A stretch of 20,356 nucleotides of DNA from a virus: positions 1 through 20,356 of IMG/VR virus record IMGVR_UViG_3300042293_000539, one strand, 5' to 3'. This document shows positions 14,332 to 19,973 of the stretch, in pieces. The translations under genes were made by a program, and so were the position numbers. The notes under the pieces are model-generated. The model was not told the origin of the DNA, made no database searches, and saw only the letters and a list, made by a program, of their open reading frames with translations. Positions within the stretch are counted from its first letter, which is position 1. The number at the start of each line of letters is the position of its first letter.

Positions 14332-14610
14332 ATGGCCAATCTAATCAAGATAAAACAAAGCGCAGTAGCTGCAAAGGTGCCAACCACTGGGGATCTGGTT
14401 CTTGGTGAACTTGCGCTCAACACCTACGATGGCAAGCTCTATGCCAAGAAGGATAACGGCACCGCTAGCGTTGTCCAGATCGGTGCTTCCACATCCAGTG
14501 CGCTACCTGTCACGCTATTTAGTGGCAGTGTGACCAATGTCAGTATTTCTAATGGCTCGTTGCCAGTGCTTTTGTTTGGTGGCAGCACCGTAAATATAAC
14601 CGTCACCTAG
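14332..14610 (+). CDS. Short fibre protein, paralogue of the preceding fibre N-terminus
   Basis: A 92-residue protein. ANLIKIKQSAVAAKVPTTGD, then LVLGELALNTYDGKLYAKKDNG, is the fibre/tropism-determinant N-terminal domain, related to the start of the gene at 13476 (ANTIRIKRR...LGSAELAFN). After that come two short parallel repeats, PVTLFSGSVTNVSI and PVLLFGGSTVNITVT. I choose 14332 because it aligns with the paralogous start and follows the upstream stop by one base. An ATG at 14314 in the same frame would add six residues inside the upstream gene. Confidence 0.65.
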   Translation: MANLIKIKQSAVAAKVPTTGDLVLGELALNTYDGKLYAKKDNGTASVVQIGASTSSALPVTLFSGSVTNVSISNGSLPVLLFGGSTVNITVT

Positions 14611-14618
14611 GAGAAAAC

Positions 14619-15257
14619 ATGGCAGCAAGATTCCCGTTAGTAATCAATACGACCACGGTGCAAGAACTTCAAAGCGGTGACACGCTTTCGCTGACATCAC
14701 CTACGCTAGTGACTCCTATTCTTGGCACACCAACATCTGGAACGCTAACCAGTTGCACCGGACTTCCTATCTCAACAGGTGTAAGCGGACTCGGTACTAG
14801 CGTTGCAACTTTCTTGGCTACACCATCAAGCGCAAATCTTGCCTCATGCCTCACGGATGAAACTGGCACAGGGGCAAATGTTTTTGCCACTTCACCAACG
14901 CTCACAAGTGCAACGATCACCAGCCTTATCGAAACGAAAACCGCACCAACGATCTCCAGCGGAACGCTCACGCTAAACTGTGCGCTTGGGAATGTGTTTC
15001 ATGTCTCGCTGAATGCAGCGATCACGACACTTACCATAAGCAACATACCGACCACAGGTTCAGCTTTCGGAATCACTCTGGCATTCACGATGGATGGAAC
15101 GGCTCGAGCAGTGACATGGGGTGCTGCAATTAAGTGGGCCTCTGGTGGTACGGCACCAACACTCACAAGTACCAATAACAAAGTAGATATCTTTTGTCTC
15201 ACAACATGGGATGGCGGTACTACATGGTTTGCAATGGTTGGAGGCCAGAACTTCTAA
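14619..15257 (+). CDS. Tail fibre protein
   Basis: A 212-residue, Thr/Ser/Ala-rich beta protein. Residues about 26-47 (TSPTLVTPILGTPTSGTLTS) repeat a segment of the fibre gene at 13476. Residues about 50-100 are a linker with 'ETGTGANVFATSPTLTSATI'. Residues about 115-212 form a C-terminal domain ('NVFHVSLNAAITTLTISNIP', 'AVTWGAAIKWASGGTAPTLTS', 'FCLTTWDGGTTWFAMVGG' then QNF) of a type seen at fibre tips. GGAG at 14611-14614 sets the start. TAA overlaps the ATG of the propeller gene (TAATG). Confidence 0.65.
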   Translation: MAARFPLVINTTTVQELQSGDTLSLTSPTLVTPILGTPTSGTLTSCTGLPISTGVSGLGTSVATFLATPSSANLASCLTDETGTGANVFATSPTLTSATITSLIETKTAPTISSGTLTLNCALGNVFHVSLNAAITTLTISNIPTTGSAFGITLAFTMDGTARAVTWGAAIKWASGGTAPTLTSTNNKVDIFCLTTWDGGTTWFAMVGGQNF

Positions 15258-16264
15258 TGCCTATTAATAGAAAAATCATGGGTGTGAGTAGGGGCAAAGT
15301 GTTTACTGGTGCGTTGAGTGGTACTAGCACGATTGCGACTGGATCTGGCCCTAGAGGCGTTTGTATTTCCGCAGATGGCAGCAGCGTTTATGCTTCTTGT
15401 TTTAACGATACAGTATCAATCTTTAGCCGAAACACTTCAACAGGAGCTTTGTCTGGAACTAGCACCATTGCAACTGGATCACTTCCTTTCGGGATTTGCA
15501 TCTCGGCAGATGGAAAGAGTGTTTACACTCCTAATTTCAGTTCAAATACAGTTTCAATCTTTAGCCGAAACATTTCAACAGGAGCCTTGTCTGGAACTAG
15601 TACCATTGCGACCGGGGCAAACCCTTACGCCATTTGTATTTCAGCAGATGGCACTAGCGTTTACGCAGCTAATTTAGGGGGTACGACGGTTTCAATCTTT
15701 AGCCGAAACACTTCAACAGGGGCTTTGTCTGGAACTAGCACCATTGCAACTGGGACAAGCCCTAGAGGCGTTTGTATTTCCGCAGATGGCACTAGCGTTT
15801 ATGTGTGTAATTATGGAGCAGCGACTTTATCAATCTTTAGCCGAAACACTTCAACAGGAGCTTTATCTGGAACTAGTACCATTGCAACAGGAGGGCAACC
15901 ACTTTTTGTTTGCATTTCGGCAGATGGTAAAAATGTATATGTAAGCAATGAAGGGTCTACGACAGTTTCTATCTTTGATCGAAACACTTCAACAGGGGCT
16001 TTATCTGGTACTAGTACTATTGCAAGTGGCGCACAACCTTACGGCATTTGTATTTCCGCAGATGGAAAAAGTGTTTATGCAACTAATTTAGGAGGTACGA
16101 CAGTTTCAATCTTTAGCCGAAACACTTCAACAGGAGCTTTGTCTGGAACTAGCACCATTGCAACTGGGACAAGCCCTTTCGGAATCTGCATTAGTTCTGA
16201 CGATGCTAGTGTTTACACTGCTAATTCTGGGTCGGCCACAGTCTCAATCTTCACTCGGAGCTAA
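15257..16264 (+). CDS. Seven-blade YVTN-type beta-propeller, probable tail-borne adhesin
   Basis: A 335-residue protein made almost entirely of seven 44-46-residue repeats after a 16-residue leader. Each repeat reads TGALSGTSTIATG, a variable Gly/Pro turn, ICISADG.SVY, a variable loop, then TVSIFSRN(T/I)S. The ADG.SVYV.N pattern is the YVTN/lactonase-type propeller blade. Seven repeats are the right number for one closed propeller. I start at 15257, in TAATG overlap with the fibre gene; a longer in-frame start at 15194 lies inside that gene. It has no signal peptide. The context is a fibre module, so it is probably carried on the tail and binds a receptor or glycan. An enzyme role is less likely but not excluded. 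Confidence 0.75.
   Translation: MPINRKIMGVSRGKVFTGALSGTSTIATGSGPRGVCISADGSSVYASCFNDTVSIFSRNTSTGALSGTSTIATGSLPFGICISADGKSVYTPNFSSNTVSIFSRNISTGALSGTSTIATGANPYAICISADGTSVYAANLGGTTVSIFSRNTSTGALSGTSTIATGTSPRGVCISADGTSVYVCNYGAATLSIFSRNTSTGALSGTSTIATGGQPLFVCISADGKNVYVSNEGSTTVSIFDRNTSTGALSGTSTIASGAQPYGICISADGKSVYATNLGGTTVSIFSRNTSTGALSGTSTIATGTSPFGICISSDDASVYTANSGSATVSIFTRS
15305..16261 (+). repeat. Seven tandem ~138-bp repeats encoding propeller blades
   Basis: Units start at 15305, 15440, 15578, 15716, 15854, 15992 and 16130. Units 2-6 are 138 bases long, unit 1 is 135 and unit 7 is 132. Long DNA blocks such as CTTTAGCCGAAACACTTCAA recur exactly in several units. Variation concentrates in the loop after ATG(S/G/A/T) and in the loop after SVY. 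Confidence 0.9.
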
Positions 16265-16270
16265 TCAACC

Positions 16271-16633
16271 ATGCAATACGCAAAAATAAACGGTGACACA
16301 GTCCTTGAGTTTCCATCCTATCCACAGCGTGACCACCCAAACACATCCTTTGGCGATGGCTGGCAGGGTGGCGAGATTGAAGGCAGCACTTATGTGCTTG
16401 TCGAAATTGAGGACACACCGCAAACCGACCACCTCACACAAGACACGGAAGTTGAACCACCGAAAAAGGTGAAGGGCAAATGGACACAGAAAACCAAGGT
16501 GAAGGACATCAGCGTAGAGGAAAAAGCTAAACGCAAAGCAGAGAAAGCGCAGCGTGACGCAGAGCAAGAGGATAACTTCCTCACCAAAGCAGAAATCAAA
16601 GCAATACGCAAACTACTTAAGGCGCAACCATGA
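16271..16633 (+). CDS. Small phage protein with charged helical tail (possible fibre accessory/assembly protein)
   Basis: A 120-residue protein. Residues 1-50 form a small beta domain (QYAKINGDTVLEFPSYPQRD, then SFGDGWQGGEIEGSTYVLVE), like short proteins that follow fibre genes and act as fibre assembly helpers. Residues 51-120 are a Lys/Glu/Ala-rich helix ('VEEKAKRKAEKAQRDAEQED'), probably coiled coil. It has no strong ribosome-binding site. It follows the propeller gene by six bases and overlaps the next by ATGA. The family is not recognised with certainty. Confidence 0.55.
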   Translation: MQYAKINGDTVLEFPSYPQRDHPNTSFGDGWQGGEIEGSTYVLVEIEDTPQTDHLTQDTEVEPPKKVKGKWTQKTKVKDISVEEKAKRKAEKAQRDAEQEDNFLTKAEIKAIRKLLKAQP

Positions 16634-17292
16634 ACCTAATACTAATATCTTTTTTTTTAGTAGTTGGACAACAGGTTACCATTCCCTTAGAAATCCATGG
16701 GCAACCAGGGCAATTCATCAGCATCCCCAGTGTGACCGACTGCAAGTCAGTGCAATGGGTGGTCCTTGATGTTGGGCTTAATCTGTTTCCTGTGGAGTTA
16801 TTACGAGACAGTACCACCGCAGTAGTGAGCGCAAATAGTCCTGGTAAATACAGAGTCCTAGCCTATGCTGCTAAAGGGGATGCAGCCAGCAAACCTGTGA
16901 TTACTACTGTCATTATTGGTGATCCACCCGAACCCATACCAGCACCGGATGAGGCAGCCAGCAAACTTCAAAAGGAATTAAAATCACTTTATGTATCACT
17001 AAGTGAGGATGATAAACAGGGCAAGGCTAAGAAACTATCTAGCCTTTATGCCAGCTTTGCCACCACTGTTAAGGGTGAGGAAGTCCAAACCGCAGGGGAG
17101 TTATTAGCCCTATGCAAAGAAGCAGTGGGAAGGGTGCTAAGTCCATCCGATTTGCGAGAAATAAGAGTGCGGATACAATCAGACTTGGCTGGATTTCCTG
17201 AAGATCCCGATACCAAATTAGATGAAAGCTTAAGGAAATCCATGTCTAAAAAATTCACGGAAATTTCCAAGGCACTAGGCACATTGAAGTGA
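16630..17292 (+). CDS. Secreted Ig-like domain protein with Pro-rich hinge and helical C-terminus
   Basis: A 220-residue protein. Residues 1-15 (MNLILISFFLVVGQQ) look like a short signal peptide. Residues about 16-97 form a beta-sandwich pattern ending 'YRVLAYAAKGDAAS' then VITTVII. Residues 98-107 are a hinge (DPPEPIPAPD). Residues 108-220 are helical and charged. The Ig-like block closed by 'TTVIIGDPPEPIP' recalls secreted planctomycete domains ending '.V.VGGPPPP'. It overlaps the following peptidase by GTGA, and the pair is probably co-translated. It may place or protect the peptidase, or act at the host envelope. Function is unknown. Confidence 0.6.
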   Translation: MNLILISFFLVVGQQVTIPLEIHGQPGQFISIPSVTDCKSVQWVVLDVGLNLFPVELLRDSTTAVVSANSPGKYRVLAYAAKGDAASKPVITTVIIGDPPEPIPAPDEAASKLQKELKSLYVSLSEDDKQGKAKKLSSLYASFATTVKGEEVQTAGELLALCKEAVGRVLSPSDLREIRVRIQSDLAGFPEDPDTKLDESLRKSMSKKFTEISKALGTLK

Positions 17293-18200
17293 CACCAAAC
17301 AATCTAGGATGGATCCACCCTGATCAGCGCACTCCTTCACAGGTGACCCTAGATGCAGCTATAAAATTGCGGATGCCAGCTTTTAGTATCAAGGGCAAAT
17401 ACGCAGAACCAGATAAAGCACTTCTATATCTCTTCATCAAAAACATGAAACCATTCAGCCAGCAAACTGGAAGCTGTGTGGGCAATGGCCTAGGCATGGC
17501 TTTGTGGTGTCTGGAATCCGTTGAGGTAACGCAGCTCGGACAGCTAGAAGATCCTGTCTGCCCCTTTTGGTTACTTCCTTACGGAAAATCGCGCGAACTC
17601 GCAGGGTTAAATGGCAAGGGTGAAGGCAGTTTCGGATCTGCTGCAATAGAGGCACTCACCAAGTTTGGCACCTTACCCTACAACACACAAGGACTACCAC
17701 CAGTACAGATCAAAGATGGTGCCATGACCTGGGGAGAGAGTGCCGAGATGCAGTGGAGTGATGGTGAATCCATTGCAGAGGTCTGGTTAGCAGCATCAAA
17801 AAAACACACGATCAAATCATCGGCAAGGATTACCAAGTGGGAGCAGGGCAAGGCCAGCCTTATCAATGGATTCCCCATGACCTGCGCTTCTAACTGGGGA
17901 GGCCAGATGGATCCACCCATCAAAGGTAACCCATCCATCATTCTAAATAAACGAGTCACCCAGTGGGGTCATCAGATGTGCTGCCTAGCATGGGCACTGC
18001 ATCCTGAGTTTGGCGATATTTTTTGGATTCAAAATAGCTGGGGTGTGTGCCATGGGAAAAGCCCAGGGTATTATTCCGAACCCGATGGTGGATTCTGGAT
18101 CACCGCTAAAGAATTTCAATGGATCTGCTCAGATGGTGAAGTGTTTGCCCTGAGTAATTTTGCAGGATTTCCTGCCCAGAAACTAGACTGGTATATCTAG
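17289..18200 (+). CDS. Papain-like (C1-type) cysteine peptidase
   Basis: A 303-residue protein starting at a GTG that overlaps the upstream stop. The catalytic cysteine is C63 in SQQTGSCVGNG, the histidine H228 in TQWGHQMCCLAW, and the asparagine N249 in IFWIQNSWG, the classical order of the papain triad. The segment ending in 'GGFWIT' after the Asn motif also fits. Papain's oxyanion Gln lies six residues before the Cys; here that position is S57, with Q58 and Q59 next to it. No signal peptide or propeptide is visible. It sits between a secreted Ig-like gene and small membrane and secreted genes, so it may act on host envelope proteins at lysis or entry. Peptidases like this are found in planctomycete genomes. 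Confidence 0.8.
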   Translation: MTPNNLGWIHPDQRTPSQVTLDAAIKLRMPAFSIKGKYAEPDKALLYLFIKNMKPFSQQTGSCVGNGLGMALWCLESVEVTQLGQLEDPVCPFWLLPYGKSRELAGLNGKGEGSFGSAAIEALTKFGTLPYNTQGLPPVQIKDGAMTWGESAEMQWSDGESIAEVWLAASKKHTIKSSARITKWEQGKASLINGFPMTCASNWGGQMDPPIKGNPSIILNKRVTQWGHQMCCLAWALHPEFGDIFWIQNSWGVCHGKSPGYYSEPDGGFWITAKEFQWICSDGEVFALSNFAGFPAQKLDWYI

Positions 18201-18210
18201 AGGAGATGTT

Positions 18211-18372
18211 ATGAGCTTTATTTTATTCGCTGCCCTGATGGTTAACGCTGATTCAAGTTGCAAAGAATGCAAAGCATATAACGCAAAGCCAGCTATCAGT
18301 TCCAAAGTCCAAGGGAAAAGATTCCAACAACTAGGGAAGAGATTACGCAGAGGTGGTAAATCCTGTGTATAG
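18211..18372 (+). CDS. 53-residue secreted peptide with CxxC and basic tail
   Basis: A short gene with a very strong ribosome-binding site (AGAGGAG, 18199-18205) six bases before the ATG at 18211. Residues 1-13 (MSFILFAALMVNA) form a hydrophobic signal with a V-N-A cleavage site. C17-K-E-C20 is a CxxC pair. The last 20 residues are strongly basic (GKRFQQLGKRLRRGGK). The stop at 18370-18372 overlaps the next start. The function is not known. The build (signal, cysteine pair, cationic helix) would fit a small lysis or envelope-acting peptide, or a lipoprotein-like spanin part, but there is no lipobox. Confidence 0.6.
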   Translation: MSFILFAALMVNADSSCKECKAYNAKPAISSKVQGKRFQQLGKRLRRGGKSCV

Positions 18373-18631
18373 TTTCGACTGGCTAACTATCATTGATCGC
18401 TTAGGGCTACCATGCGTGGCCCTAATTGCAATTGGTTATGGCCTACACAACTCTGCTAGATGGTTAGGAAATAACATCCTAATGCCCATTCATCAAAGGC
18501 ACTTGGTTTTTTTAGACCGATTAGAAGCTGGCTTGAATCGGATTGTAGAAACCCAGCACGACCAAAGCAGTCAGATAATTAACCTTACACAAAAGATTTC
18601 AGACTCGCTGGAATCACAGGAGAAGAAATAA
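18365..18631 (+). CDS. Holin-like small membrane protein with coiled-coil tail
   Basis: An 88-residue protein from GTG 18365, with AGAGG at 18349-18353 eleven bases upstream. A GTG at 18353 would add four residues. Residues about 13-40 (LGLPCVALIAIGYGLHNSARWLGNNIL) hold one membrane helix with a Trp at its end. Residues about 44-88 are an amphipathic/coiled-coil tail ('HLVFLDRLEAGLNRIVETQ...'). Small proteins of this build occur next to lysis genes in planctomycete and other phages and are often called holins, but no experiment backs that for this one. It overlaps the next gene by TAATG. Confidence 0.55.
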   Translation: MYSFDWLTIIDRLGLPCVALIAIGYGLHNSARWLGNNILMPIHQRHLVFLDRLEAGLNRIVETQHDQSSQIINLTQKISDSLESQEKK

Positions 18632-18960
18632 TGTTACTACCATTTCCACAAGACCTCCCTATTGAGGGTGTAGGAATCTTAATCGACAGACTCAGGGGTA
18701 AACCCATTCCCCTGCAAACAGCCCTGAACGCAGCTTGGAATTTGGCAGGGTATGCTGCCACCCAAGTACCCCTGACCCCACCTAAAGATGAACCTGTGCA
18801 GGACTATCCTATCTCGGATGCTGAGGTGGTCACCTTATTAGAGAAACTTCAAGGCGAATACCTACCAGCACCAGCAGGGGCACCCATTGAATTTGCAATC
18901 ATCCCCTGGAAAATTGTGTTGAAAGTTCTGATCAAGATGCTGATCAATGCTGCCCTATAG
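18631..18960 (+). CDS. Unknown 109-residue protein with cationic amphipathic C-terminus
   Basis: Residues 1-50 are helical with Pro-rich turns (LLPFPQDLPIEGVGILIDRL, then 'TALNAAWNLAGYAATQVPL'). Residues 51-85 are acidic and linker-like. The last 21 residues (AIIPWKIVLKVLIKMLINAA) form a Lys/Leu/Ile amphipathic helix that could bind a membrane. It starts in TAATG overlap with the holin-like gene and overlaps the HNH gene start by 14 bases. The family is not recognised. Confidence 0.55.
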   Translation: MLLPFPQDLPIEGVGILIDRLRGKPIPLQTALNAAWNLAGYAATQVPLTPPKDEPVQDYPISDAEVVTLLEKLQGEYLPAPAGAPIEFAIIPWKIVLKVLIKMLINAAL

Positions 18961-19279
18961 ATTGTTCTTTGGTAAACCCAGATCTTCAAGGTGGGTTTCT
19001 GTAAGGAAGTCCCACCTTATTTCCAACCCTTTTTGTGCTGGGTGTGGGTGTGCCGACCCTACGAAATTGAATGTCCACCACATCACCCCCTACCATGTTG
19101 ACCCCAGTAAGGAACTATCCTCAGATAACTTAATCACCTTGTGTGAATCCAGTGCCAAGTGTCACTGGGTACTCGGGCATTTATTAGATTGGAAATCATG
19201 GAACCCAGACATTAGAATAGATTCTCAAAGATACTTTAGGAAATTGGAAAATAAACCAGTATGGAAACGAACAACCTAG
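18947..19279 (+). CDS. HNH endonuclease
   Basis: A 110-residue protein. The signature is complete: CAGCGC (Cys pair CxGC), 'LNVHHITPYHVDPSKELSSDNLITLCES', then 'KCHWVLGHLLDWKSWNPD'. HH is the catalytic pair, followed by N in DNLITLC and a zinc-binding Cys/His. Small HNH nucleases of this type usually lie beside terminase genes and help DNA packaging. Here it is at the other end of the late block, next to attP, which could be where the packaging module begins in the circular map or simply a mobile-type nuclease. The ATG at 18947 has only a weak ribosome-binding site; it lies inside the end of the upstream gene. Confidence 0.85.
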   Translation: MLPYRLFFGKPRSSRWVSVRKSHLISNPFCAGCGCADPTKLNVHHITPYHVDPSKELSSDNLITLCESSAKCHWVLGHLLDWKSWNPDIRIDSQRYFRKLENKPVWKRTT

Positions 19280-19291
19280 GAGAAGGTTTCC

Positions 19292-19681
19292 ATGCGCAGA
19301 ATGATCCATTGTCTTTTATGTGGTGAATTCAAGCCCCACAAGTCTCGTTATCTGTGCATGAAATGTTATCAAAATCCCCTCTCTAAAAATCTTAAGATAC
19401 CAGTAAACTTCAGAGTGGAACGGATGGACCGTGAAGAGGTCGTCAGGTGCCCAGTTTTGCCACCCGATGAACCAACCATGGCAAAGCCTGGCACACAGGA
19501 AAAGATCGAAATCCTGACCGCACGATGGGCAGCAAACAGACTCTTATACCACCCCGATGATAGTAAGGAAAACTACCAGCCGATAGTGCCAGAGGTGGGG
19601 GATGTGGACTGGACCAGCACTAAACCATCGGCATCTAAAAAGATTTTTAGGCTGACTTGTGATGCCCCAGAAGAGGATTAA
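19292..19681 (+). CDS. Zinc-knuckle protein of planctomycete/planctomycete-phage type
   Basis: A 129-residue protein with four cysteines, C-L-L-C and C-M-K-C (IHCLLCGEFKPHKSRYLCMK, then CYQN), forming a zinc ribbon in residues 7-28. The C-terminal half carries 'PPDEPTMAKPGTQEKIEILT' and 'RWAANRLLYHPDDS', a pattern I associate with planctomycete phage and prophage proteins of unknown function. AGGAGAAGG at 19278-19286 sets the start. It is the last gene before attP. It may bind nucleic acid and act as a regulator. Only the zinc ribbon is certain. Confidence 0.65.
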   Translation: MRRMIHCLLCGEFKPHKSRYLCMKCYQNPLSKNLKIPVNFRVERMDREEVVRCPVLPPDEPTMAKPGTQEKIEILTARWAANRLLYHPDDSKENYQPIVPEVGDVDWTSTKPSASKKIFRLTCDAPEED

Positions 19682-19813
19682 TCTGTACTACATTTCAACC
19701 CAAATAACCACTATATACACATGAAAACGGATGCTAAACAGTACGACCAAACGCAACATAAAGCCTTAAATCAAAGGGGATTACAAGGATTTTAGGGGGT
19801 GTTGTATGATAGG

Positions 19814-19855
19814 TTGGGGTGGAAGAGGTCGCAGGTTCAAATCCTGTATCCCCGA
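19814..19855 (+). other. Attachment site core: 3' half of tRNA-Pro(GGG)
   Basis: From 19814 the sequence fits a bacterial tRNA-Pro base by base. It has the anticodon loop TTGGGGT (anticodon GGG at 19816-19818, G37 after it), the 3' anticodon strand GGAAG, the variable loop AGGTC, T arm GCAGG-TTCAAAT-CCTGT, acceptor 3' strand ATCCCCG and discriminator A. G72 and A73 are the unusual identity bases of bacterial tRNA-Pro. The preceding ATAGG cannot pair with GGAAG, and no 5' half is present, so this is not a tRNA gene but an integration core that rebuilds the host tRNA 3' end. Confidence 0.85.
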
Positions 19856-19887
19856 CTAGGGTTTGGTGAAAAAAAGGTGTGGTCAAA

Positions 19888-19906
19888 AAGTAGTACTGTA
19901 CTACTT
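19888..19906. repeat. 19-base palindrome between attP core and integrase
   Basis: AAGTAGTAC-T-GTACTACTT is a perfect 9+1+9 inverted repeat. It is flanked by GTGGT (19879-19883) and ACCAC (19910-19914), which extend the symmetry. It could be an operator for a repressor or excisionase, or paired integrase arm sites, controlling the integrase gene just downstream. Confidence 0.7.
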
Positions 19907-19973
19907 AGTACCACATCTGCTATGATTCTTTGCATGTCAGCTACTTTGGCTGGCTTTCTAAAGGGTTGTAGTC

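Larger units (their letters stand above)
19682..19973. other. attP region: non-coding stretch with core, candidate arm sites and integrase control region
   Basis: These 292 bases hold no convincing gene. CTGTACTAC occurs at 19683-19691 and again at 19896-19904; a related CAGTACGAC is at 19739-19747. These lie on both sides of the tRNA-derived core at 19814-19855, the layout of tyrosine integrase arm sites. TATGAT at 19921-19926 could be the -10 of the integrase promoter, with the palindrome at 19888-19906 over the expected -35. The assignments are inferred from position and repeats. Confidence 0.55.

Noticed and set aside
15194-15256. Earlier ATG for the propeller gene
   Set aside because: It lies inside the upstream fibre gene, while ATG 15257 forms the TAATG junction used by many genes here.
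15318-15944. Repetitive ORFs in another frame over the propeller gene
   Set aside because: They are out-of-frame shadows of the propeller repeats.
15305-16261. CRISPR-like array
   Set aside because: The ~138-base repeats are in one open frame and encode propeller blades; no short repeat/spacer pattern exists.
19809-19855. A complete tRNA gene
   Set aside because: ATAGG before the anticodon loop cannot pair with GGAAG after it, and no D arm or 5' acceptor strand (CGGGGAT) exists upstream.
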